Shown here: in pieces, positions 1-4,942 of the stretch
Position numbering within the stretch: the first letter of the stretch is position 1
Layout of the letters: each line of letters opens with the position of its first letter
Assembly (NCBI GenBank): GCA_030040625.1
Contig: JASHTI010000081.1
Location: 1 to 5,537, forward strand
Length of the DNA: 5,537 nucleotides
Source: Thermoplasmata archaeon
GTDB taxonomy: Archaea; Thermoplasmatota; Thermoplasmata; Lutacidiplasmatales; UBA184
Direction: 5' to 3'
Notes under the pieces: generated by a model
What the model saw: only the letters and a program-made list of their open reading frames with translations
What the model was told of the DNA's origin: nothing
Databases searched by the model: none
Position numbers and translations under genes: made by a program

Positions 1-410
1 GGGGCGAGGCTCTGGGTGGAGAGCTCGAAGCGCACCTGATCGTTGCCCTTACCGGTGCAGCCGTGGGCGACCGCGGCGGCCCCCTCGCGCCGGGCGACCG
101 CCACGAGGTGGCGGGCGATCAGCGGCCGGGCGAGCGCGGTGCTCAGCGGGTAGACCCCTTCGTAGAGCGCGTTGGCCCGCAGCGCGGGCTGCAGGAACTC
201 CTCGGCGAACTCCGCCCGGGCGTCGGCGACGTAGGCGGAGACCGCACCGGAGGCGAGCGCCTTGGCGCGGACCTTCTCGAGATCGACCGGCTGGCCGACG
301 TTCGCGGTGACGGTGACGACATCGAACCCTTTCTCCTCCCGCAGCCAAGGGATCGCCACCGAGGTATCCAGGCCCCCGGAATAGGCGAGGACCACCTTCG
401 ACCGTACCAT
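1..410 (-). CDS. argG: Argininosuccinate synthase, N-terminal part (cut by left edge)
   Basis: Argininosuccinate synthase joins citrulline and aspartate using ATP, the penultimate step of arginine synthesis, in the cytoplasm. Only the first 136 residues are in the window. Seen directly: the PP-loop nucleotide-binding motif AYSGGLDTS at residues 9-17, the conserved block YPLSTALARP at 87-96, and the citrulline/aspartate-site motif GCTGKGNDQVRFE at 117-129. These are hallmark ArgG segments in the right order and at the usual spacing, so the identification is firm. The ATG at 408-410 opens the protein seven residues before the PP-loop strand, as is normal. No Shine-Dalgarno sequence precedes it; the TATA box at 447-453 predicts a leader of only about 14 bases, so the message is probably nearly leaderless. 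The gene is divergent from an ACT-domain regulator, which may control it (inference). The roughly 260 C-terminal residues lie outside the window. Confidence 0.97.
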   Translation of the reverse strand, partial: MVRSKVVLAYSGGLDTSVAIPWLREEKGFDVVTVTANVGQPVDLEKVRAKALASGAVSAYVADARAEFAEEFLQPALRANALYEGVYPLSTALARPLIARHLVAVARREGAAAVAHGCTGKGNDQVRFELSTQSLA

Positions 411-446
411 CGGTGTGCGCGAACGAATCCGCGACGACCGGGGACG

Positions 447-453
447 ATTTATA
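447..453 (-). promoter_or_regulatory. Archaeal TATA box for argG
   Basis: Read on the minus strand the sequence is TATAAAT, an AT-only heptamer in very GC-rich surroundings, preceded by the purine-rich GCGAGG that could act as a TFB-recognition element. Its centre at 450 lies 40 bases from the argG ATG. With the usual 25-27 base offset this puts transcription start near 424 and gives a leader of about 14 bases. The position is inferred from sequence alone. Confidence 0.65.
448..453 (+). promoter_or_regulatory. TATA box (TTTATA) for the ACT-domain gene, same core as argG
   Basis: On the plus strand the same AT-rich core reads TTTATA, close to the archaeal TTTAWA consensus, with GGGACGA upstream as a possible BRE. 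A start near 476-478 would give the ACT-domain gene a leader of about 30 bases. Because the core reads as a TATA element both ways, both divergent genes may depend on one TBP site, with direction set by the flanking BREs. No better AT-rich candidate exists at the right distance for the plus-strand gene. Confidence 0.5.
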
Positions 454-487
454 CCTCGCGACCGCTCCGCGACATGCTCGGGCACAT

Positions 488-505
488 TTGTCTGAATTGG
501 GACAA
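488..505. promoter_or_regulatory. Imperfect 18-bp palindrome, candidate operator
   Basis: The sequence is TTGTCTGAATTGGGACAA, centred on AATT. Seven of nine base pairs are symmetric: TTGTC at 488-492 mirrors GACAA at 501-505, and AA mirrors TT at the centre; the mismatches are 493/500 and 494/499. It ends two bases before the ATG of the ACT-domain gene and lies just downstream of the predicted plus-strand start site, where a bound repressor could block transcription. The dyad fits a dimeric helix-turn-helix protein. Self-regulation by the adjacent gene product is inference. Confidence 0.4.
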
Positions 506-507
506 CC

Positions 508-1158
508 ATGCCGGAAGGTCCGCTGCCGGTCGCGCGCCGCGTCCGGGAGTACCTGGACGCCCATCCACCGCTCGGGGACGCGCTGCGGGCGGGGGTCGCC
601 AACCACACCGCGATGGCGCGCAAGGTCGCCGCCGAGCTCGGGATCCGGCAGCTCGAGGCCGTGGTCGCCGCCTGCCGTCGCTACCCCCGGGGCCGGGGCG
701 AGGCCGTGGGGGAGGCGGCGGTCCGCCGCGTCCTCCGGAAGAGTCGGATCGAGTCGCGTTCCCGCGTCGCGGCGATCACCGTCCAGCTCGGGGCGGACGT
801 GCTGCAGCGGCTGGGCGACGTCGTCGAGGAGCTGCTCGACGAGAACCTCCTCTGCCGGGTGATCCAGGTCTCGAGGGGAACGGTGATCCTGGTGGACGAG
901 GACTCCGTCCCCCGCGTGACGCGGACGCTGCGGGAGGGTCAGGTCGTCCGGGTGCACCGGGGCCTCGTCGAGGTCGCGGTCACGAGCCCGGAGAGCATCG
1001 AGGAGACGCCGGGGCTGCTGCGGCTGCTTTCCGGACTGCTGGCGACCCAGGGGATCAACATCGTCGAGGCGCTCTCCTGCTACACCGACACGATCTTCCT
1101 GCTGGATGAGCAGGACCTGAGCGGGGCGATCGCGACCCTCACGAAGGCGCTCGCCTAG
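508..1158 (+). CDS. HTH-like plus tandem ACT-domain protein, probable amino-acid-responsive regulator
   Basis: A 216-residue soluble protein with no signal peptide or membrane segment. Residues 10-62 are helical and end in an HTH-like stretch (ANHTAMARKVAAELGIRQLE, 30-49). A basic linker follows (arginine-rich, 72-86). Residues about 86-145 show an ACT-like strand-helix-strand-strand-helix order (AAITVQLG, then LQRLGDVVEELL, then CRVIQVSRGTVILV). Residues 152-216 form a clearer ACT domain, with VEVAVTSPESIEETPGLL and the ligand-loop-like GINIVEALSCYTDTIFLL. ACT domains bind small ligands, usually amino acids, at dimer interfaces. Similar ACT proteins of unproven function occur in archaea. The ATG at 508 is the only in-frame start near the region of coding character. 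The gene is divergent from argG and convergent with the MetF-like gene, overlapping its stop by four bases. A DNA-binding sensor of arginine or a related amino acid is the best guess; the ligand cannot be read from the sequence. Confidence 0.85.
   Translation: MPEGPLPVARRVREYLDAHPPLGDALRAGVANHTAMARKVAAELGIRQLEAVVAACRRYPRGRGEAVGEAAVRRVLRKSRIESRSRVAAITVQLGADVLQRLGDVVEELLDENLLCRVIQVSRGTVILVDEDSVPRVTRTLREGQVVRVHRGLVEVAVTSPESIEETPGLLRLLSGLLATQGINIVEALSCYTDTIFLLDEQDLSGAIATLTKALA
1155..1158. other. Shared CTAG: overlapping convergent stop codons
   Basis: The palindrome CTAG supplies the TAG stop of the plus-strand ACT-domain gene (1156-1158) and, read on the minus strand, the TAG stop of the MetF-like gene (1155-1157). 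There is no intergenic space and no poly-T tract on either strand nearby, so each transcript must end inside, or read antisense into, its neighbour. Confidence 0.95.
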
Positions 1159-2081
1159 GGCCGCGGGTCGGGCTCGAGCTCCGGAACGACGGCCTGGAGG
1201 AGCTGCTCGGCCCGCCCGAGGTGCCGGGCGGAGAGCTGCTCGACATGCACCCCGATCGGCACCCGCAGCTCCTCGGCGCCGGCCCGTTCGCGGACCTCGC
1301 GCCAGAGCGCCCGAGCGTTCTCGATGCTCCGCGGGCCGGTGTCCCCCCCGTCCGGGTCAAGGATCTCCCGCTCGACCTCCTCCGGCAGGTCGGCGCCCAG
1401 CCAGCGGACGAAGCCGGCGTCGCCCTCGTCCCCGACCGGCGCGACGCTGATCAACAGCGCCGCCGGGGCGAGCCCCGCGTCCCGGCAGAGCCGATCGTAG
1501 CGCCGCAGCAGGTCGATCACCGCCCGCGCGTCGAAGAGCAGCTGCGTCGTGAAGAACGCCGCACCGGCCCGGGTCTTCGCCAGCATCCGGTGGGACTCGC
1601 CGGTCCGTTGCGGGATCGCGATGTTGCCGATCAGCCCGCCAGCGCGGGCAAAGACCGGCTGGGCGAGCGCGTTCGCCTCGGCGACCGGCGGACCCGGGTA
1701 CGGGATGTAGCGGCTCGAGCCGCCCACGAGCGTCGCGTGGTGCACGCCCAGGCGCACGGTCTCCTCGGCCCAGTGCCGGACGGCGTCGGCGCTGGGGAGG
1801 TGGGCGACGACCTTGTTGACGACCACCTCGCGCTGCGCGCCCTCGGCGACCGCGGCCCCGTAGGCCCGCGGCTCGGTCGTCCGGTAGAACGGGCGCCCGT
1901 CGTGGTTCTCGTCCACGAGCTCCGGAACGTTGACCGCGTCGATGCGCGGGAATCGGGCGAGGAGCGCCACGGTCTCGGAGAGGCTCGCCGCGAACCGCTT
2001 GGGGCTCGCCCGCGCGGCGGGGAGGGCCGGGGCGAAGACGAGCGGGCGGTCACGGAGTGCGGACGCGAACGGCCGGGCCAT
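1155..2081 (-). CDS. MetF-superfamily protein (methylenetetrahydrofolate reductase-like)
   Basis: A 308-residue soluble protein of MetF length (about 290-300 residues). MetF is an FAD-dependent TIM-barrel enzyme that reduces 5,10-methylene-tetrahydrofolate to the 5-methyl form, supplying methyl groups for methionine. Supporting blocks are IDAVNVPEL (47-55), an early barrel strand; HATLVGGSS followed by RYIPYPG (115-130), at the place of the LRGD segment; and RMLAKTRAGAAFFTTQLLFDA (165-185), which matches the MetF pattern of a lysine, AGADF, then TQ and FD. Q180 sits where E. coli MetF has the catalytic Gln183. The canonical N-terminal FEFFPP (Glu28) and the Asp of LRGD are not evident, so this is a divergent member, perhaps using another pterin carrier or electron donor. 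The ATG at 2079-2081 is chosen because a TATA-like box lies at 2131-2136; a start at 2192 would add 37 low-complexity residues and put that box inside the gene. The last bases overlap the ACT gene's stop. Confidence 0.8.
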   Translation of the reverse strand: MARPFASALRDRPLVFAPALPAARASPKRFAASLSETVALLARFPRIDAVNVPELVDENHDGRPFYRTTEPRAYGAAVAEGAQREVVVNKVVAHLPSADAVRHWAEETVRLGVHHATLVGGSSRYIPYPGPPVAEANALAQPVFARAGGLIGNIAIPQRTGESHRMLAKTRAGAAFFTTQLLFDARAVIDLLRRYDRLCRDAGLAPAALLISVAPVGDEGDAGFVRWLGADLPEEVEREILDPDGGDTGPRSIENARALWREVRERAGAEELRVPIGVHVEQLSARHLGRAEQLLQAVVPELEPDPRP

Positions 2082-2130
2082 CGAGAGCGCACGGGATCCC
2101 CCGCGCGGCCTCCCCGGGAGCGGCGCGGTC

Positions 2131-2136
2131 GATAAA
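2131..2136 (-). promoter_or_regulatory. TATA-like box for the MetF-like gene
   Basis: On the minus strand this reads TTTATC, the most AT-rich stretch in the 2082-2257 intergenic region. A start site 25-27 bases downstream, near 2107, would leave a leader of about 26 bases before the ATG at 2081. This supports the shorter start chosen for the gene. One base departs from the TTTAWA consensus. Confidence 0.45.
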
Positions 2137-2235
2137 GGCTCTCGCGCCCGGGGCCCGTTTCTCGGCGGTACGACCGCTTGCGTCCCGAGCAACTCCGCCG
2201 GGGGCCCGCCGCGCTCGCCACCCCAACCGCTATGG

Positions 2236-2252
2236 CCGGACGGCGGGTCCGG
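2236..2252 (+). other. Perfect 6-bp hairpin before the unknown-protein gene
   Basis: CCGGAC (2236-2241) and GTCCGG (2247-2252) form a perfect stem around a five-base loop, GGCGG. The hairpin ends five bases before the ATG at 2258, so in RNA it would hold most of the G-rich sequence that could act as a ribosome-binding site. Six-base GC-only stems arise easily in such DNA, so function is uncertain. Confidence 0.3.
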
Positions 2253-2257
2253 GGCCG

Positions 2258-2740
2258 ATGCGCGAGCTCCGGCTCGGCGCGATCCTGTCGCTCGTGCGCC
2301 AGGGCCTGGCGCTCGAGATCGGCTTCGGCACGCGATCGGTCGAAGCGCTCACCTGGATCGCGGAGGCGGTCGAGGAGTCCGTCTACGTGGCCGGCTCGCT
2401 GGTGCAGACCGCCGAAGGCGTGCAGCTCACGCTCGCGAACCCGCCGCTCCGCCTGGGTGCCTTCCGGAGACTCCGGGCGACGATCGACGGCCACCCCGTG
2501 CCGCCCGAGCGGCTCCGATTCCGGACGGCCTCGGCCGCGGCCTGGCGGGCGGCCGCCTCGCTCTCTGAGGCCGACCCGCTCGTGCTCCTCCCGGGGCGTC
2601 CGACCGTGATCGCCGCCGACGGCGTGCCGGGTCCGACGGGCCGTACCGTGCGGGTTCGCCTCGAGCTCGAGAGCGTCGCGATCCCGCCGCTCGTCTGGAT
2701 CGAGCTCTCCGACGAGGTCCGGGAGGTGGCCGGCCCGTGA
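2258..2740 (+). CDS. Unknown 160-residue protein co-encoded with the debranching enzyme
   Basis: I do not recognise this protein. It is 160 residues, has no signal peptide or membrane segment, and contains no cysteine. Residues 1-35 look helical with alternating strands (MRELRLGAILSLVRQGLALE). Residues 40-110 hold strand-like pieces (ESVYVAGSLVQ, GVQLTLANPPLRLGAFRRLRATIDG, then a PPERLRFRTASAAAW segment). The C-terminus carries two further strands (GRTVRVRLELESV and PPLVWIELSDEV). The overall look is a beta-rich domain, possibly a sandwich or barrel. The ATG at 2258 is preferred because codon bias typical of the genome begins there; the open frame continues upstream without a good start. Its stop overlaps the debranching enzyme's GTG by four bases, indicating coupled translation and probably shared function, such as a subunit or accessory carbohydrate-binding factor (inference only). 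Strong GC bias at third codon positions supports it as a real gene. Confidence 0.75.
   Translation: MRELRLGAILSLVRQGLALEIGFGTRSVEALTWIAEAVEESVYVAGSLVQTAEGVQLTLANPPLRLGAFRRLRATIDGHPVPPERLRFRTASAAAWRAAASLSEADPLVLLPGRPTVIAADGVPGPTGRTVRVRLELESVAIPPLVWIELSDEVREVAGP
2721..2728 (+). promoter_or_regulatory. Strong Shine-Dalgarno site setting the GTG start of the debranching enzyme
   Basis: GGGAGGTG lies inside the end of the upstream gene and stops eight bases before the GTG at 2737. It matches the anti-Shine-Dalgarno end of archaeal 16S rRNA almost fully. This is the best ribosome-binding site in the window and decides the GTG start of the overlapping gene. Confidence 0.8.
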
Positions 2741-4917
2741 CCCCGGTTCCGGCGGCTCCCACGGTCCTGCGGACCCTGGACGCCGCGGTCCTCCTCGACC
2801 GCCGAGGGGACGTCGAGCTCGTCCAGGAGAGCCGAGGGGCACCGGTCGAGTGGGGCGGCGTCTACGGCCAGCATGTCCGGCTCACGGGTCCCTGGCGGTT
2901 GCGGATCGAAGCGGCCGATGGGGTCCACGCACTGCCCGGGACCGCGACCACGGCCGCCGTCGACGGCGAGCGCTACCGATCCACGCACGCGCTGCCGGGG
3001 CTCCACGTCGAGCAGGAGATCGTGCCGCTCTCGGGACCGCCGGGAGCCCTGCGGGCGCTCCGGCTGACCTCGACGACCGACGTCGCGCGGTCCGTGCTCG
3101 TGACGAGCATCTTCGAGCCGTACCTCCTGCCCGTGATGGTCGAGGGGATCCGGCCGGTCGGCCTGCTTGTCGAGACGCGGCCGCGCGAGCTGCGGGTGCG
3201 CCACCGCGGCTTCGGTCTCGCGCTGCGGGCCAGCCTCGCCCCGGACCGGCTCTACGTGGATCGCGCCTCGTGGCGTGGCGGACACCGCCGCGGGCCGGTC
3301 GAGGAGATCGGGTCCGAGTACGCGCTGACCCTGCCCGCGGGGGGCGCGGTCGACCTTCGGCTCGCCCTCGTCGGTGGCCTGGAGCGCGATCTCGACCGGG
3401 CCCCGGTCCGAACCGAGGGCGATCTACCGGTACCCGGCTCCGTGGCGGCCGGGCTCGCGGCCGAGGAGGAGGCCTGGAGCCGGCAGCGGCCCACGATGCG
3501 GTTGCCGGAGGACCCAGCGCTCGAGCGGGCCTACGGCCAGGCGATCCGAGGGCTCCGACGCCTGTACTCCCGGCCCTCGGAGGACCTGACGGGGCTGGTC
3601 GCCGGCTACCCGTGGTACGGGACGATCTGGTGCCGCGACCTCGCGTGGATGCTCCCCACGGTCCTGTGGCTCGGCGACGCGGAGTGGGCGCGGGCGTCGG
3701 TCGACTCCGTCTTCCGTCTGCAGGCGACGCACGAGGTCGGGCTGGTGGGCGCCGAGCCCGGCGAGCTGCCGATGCAAATCTCGCCCGGGCCGGTGTTCCT
3801 CTTCGGGACCTCCGACACGACCCTCCACTACCCCGCGCTCGCCGAACGGTACCTCCGGCACAGCGGGGCCCCGCGCCTGCCCGACGGCTGGTGGGAGGCG
3901 GTCACCCGGGCGATCGCCTGGGGCGAGGCTCGAACGGACCCGCAGACCGGACTGCTGCGCAACGGCGGGGAGGTCGCCCGACTGGAGCAGGCCTCGGCCG
4001 CGGTCGCTCGGGTCCGTTACGGCATCGACTCCATGGACACGACGATCTGGGACTCCGCCGACCGGCGCGATCACGCGATCGACGTCCAGGTCCTCTGGCT
4101 CCAGGCGCTCCGGTCCGGGGAGGCCCTCGCGACCGCGCCGGACGCCGCCGAGATGCGGCAGCGCTGGGCCGATAGGGCGGAGCGTCTCTCCAGGACCGTC
4201 ACGGAGCGCTACCCCTGGCCGGCGGAGGGCTACCTTTTCGACTCGCTGAACGGGGACGGGCCGGTCCGCCGGATCCGGCCCAACGCCCTCCGGGCGGTGA
4301 GCGCCGGGATCGTCCCGGGGGAGCTCGCCCGGGCGATCGTGCGACGCGCCGAACGCGGCGACCTGGCGACGCCGTGGGGCCTGCGGACCCTGGCGTCGAC
4401 CGACCCCGGCTACTCGCCGATCGCGTACCACGACGGGCAGGTCTGGACGATCGCGACCGCCTGGGCGGCCGACGCCGCCTTCGCGGTCGGGGACGTGGAG
4501 CAGGGGCTCGCCCATCTCCACACCATCGCCGAACGCTACGCGGCGGAAGGCGAGGGCGCCCACGAATGCTACCGAGGGGACCGGCCCGAGCCGTTCGATT
4601 CCTGCTTCCTGCTGGGCTTCAGCGTCGCCCCGTTCCTGACGGTCCTGTTCGAGCGGCTCTGGGGGATCGAGGTCGACGCGCGGGTGCCGCGCCTCACGGT
4701 CCGGCCGTCGTTCCCGGCGGGCTGGCGCTCGGCGTCGCTGGCGGGGCTGCGGCTGGGCGACGGGACGGCCGCGATACGCTTGGACGCCGGCCGCCTCGAG
4801 GTCGGCTGGGCCGGCGCGCGCCCGCTGGAGGTCGTCGGCCCGGGCGGAGGCGCCGTGGTACGACCCGGCACGACCGCGTCGCTCGCCGTGGCGGCGCGCG
4901 ACACCCGACGGGCTTGA
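2737..4917 (+). CDS. Amylo-alpha-1,6-glucosidase / glycogen-debranching enzyme (GDE_C family)
   Basis: A 726-residue cytoplasmic-type protein without a signal peptide. Family members cleave alpha-1,6 branch points of glycogen or related glucans. Residues 1 to about 240 form a beta-rich N-terminal domain. About 255-640 is an (alpha/alpha)6-type catalytic domain: AGYPWYGTIWCRD (289-301) matches the family's AGYPWFG-GRD block with D301 conserved; FLFGTSDTTLHY (354-365) matches the FYGT-DAT block; HAIDVQVLWLQAL (446-458) matches the VDVQ-LW block; TPWGLRTLASTDPGY (545-559) and YHDGQVWT (564-571) match the TP-GLRTL and H-G-VWP blocks. GAHECYRGD (607-615) holds E610, a candidate catalytic base. Residues about 650-726 are a beta-rich tail. 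The length suits single-activity debranching enzymes; no separate 4-alpha-glucanotransferase domain is seen. The GTG start overlaps the upstream stop and has a strong Shine-Dalgarno site. Related GH15/GH63-like glucosidases share this fold, so the exact substrate is less certain than the family. Confidence 0.88.
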   Translation: MTPVPAAPTVLRTLDAAVLLDRRGDVELVQESRGAPVEWGGVYGQHVRLTGPWRLRIEAADGVHALPGTATTAAVDGERYRSTHALPGLHVEQEIVPLSGPPGALRALRLTSTTDVARSVLVTSIFEPYLLPVMVEGIRPVGLLVETRPRELRVRHRGFGLALRASLAPDRLYVDRASWRGGHRRGPVEEIGSEYALTLPAGGAVDLRLALVGGLERDLDRAPVRTEGDLPVPGSVAAGLAAEEEAWSRQRPTMRLPEDPALERAYGQAIRGLRRLYSRPSEDLTGLVAGYPWYGTIWCRDLAWMLPTVLWLGDAEWARASVDSVFRLQATHEVGLVGAEPGELPMQISPGPVFLFGTSDTTLHYPALAERYLRHSGAPRLPDGWWEAVTRAIAWGEARTDPQTGLLRNGGEVARLEQASAAVARVRYGIDSMDTTIWDSADRRDHAIDVQVLWLQALRSGEALATAPDAAEMRQRWADRAERLSRTVTERYPWPAEGYLFDSLNGDGPVRRIRPNALRAVSAGIVPGELARAIVRRAERGDLATPWGLRTLASTDPGYSPIAYHDGQVWTIATAWAADAAFAVGDVEQGLAHLHTIAERYAAEGEGAHECYRGDRPEPFDSCFLLGFSVAPFLTVLFERLWGIEVDARVPRLTVRPSFPAGWRSASLAGLRLGDGTAAIRLDAGRLEVGWAGARPLEVVGPGGGAVVRPGTTASLAVAARDTRRA

Positions 4918-4925
4918 AGAGGGCG

Positions 4926-4942
4926 GGGGACTCCGCGTCCCC
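4926..4942 (+). other. Perfect 6-bp hairpin abutting the ABC ATPase start codon
   Basis: GGGGAC (4926-4931) and GTCCCC (4937-4942) pair perfectly around a TCCGC loop, filling most of the 25-base gap between the debranching enzyme's stop and the GTG at 4943. In RNA the stem would cover the only G-rich candidate ribosome-binding site (GGGGGA, 4925-4930). It is not followed by a T-run, so it does not look like a terminator. Confidence 0.35.

Larger units (their letters stand above)
2082..2257. other. Divergent intergenic region
   Basis: This 176-base gap separates the minus-strand MetF-like gene from the plus-strand operon. It contains the TTTATC box for the minus-strand gene, a GC-rich middle with short self-complementary runs, and a hairpin (2236-2252) just before the plus-strand ATG. 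The promoter of the plus-strand operon is unclear. The only AT-bearing spot at leaderless distance is GCTATGG (2229-2235), which is a poor TATA box. I see no small gene or RNA here. Confidence 0.5.

Noticed and set aside
63..1109. A 348-codon plus-strand open frame across argG and the ACT gene
   Set aside because: It runs antisense to argG, then in a wrong frame through the ACT gene, and crosses the TATA region. The protein is low in complexity.
1221..2135. A 304-codon plus-strand open frame opposite the MetF-like gene
   Set aside because: It is antisense to a gene with MetF motifs, and its sequence is rich in Arg, Pro, Gly and Asp with no family resemblance.
2082..2192. A longer MetF-like protein starting at 2192
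   Set aside because: The 37 extra residues are Pro/Arg/Ser-rich and unlike a MetF N-terminus, and the extension would place the TTTATC box inside the coding region.
2229..2235. GCTATGG as a TATA box for the unknown gene and debranching operon
   Set aside because: The spacing to the ATG would suit a leaderless message, but it has only three consecutive A/T bases and no BRE-like flank, so I do not list it as a promoter.
2057..2257. A 67-residue N-terminal extension of the unknown protein
   Set aside because: The extra residues have the composition of non-coding GC-rich DNA, and the frame would overlap the start of the divergent MetF-like gene.
1631..2842. A 403-codon minus-strand open frame crossing the MetF-like start and the unknown gene
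   Set aside because: It spans two divergent genes and their intergenic promoter region, and its composition is Arg/Pro/Ser-rich without recognisable motifs.
4926..4942. Intrinsic terminator after the debranching enzyme
   Set aside because: The hairpin has no T-run and directly abuts the next gene's start codon.
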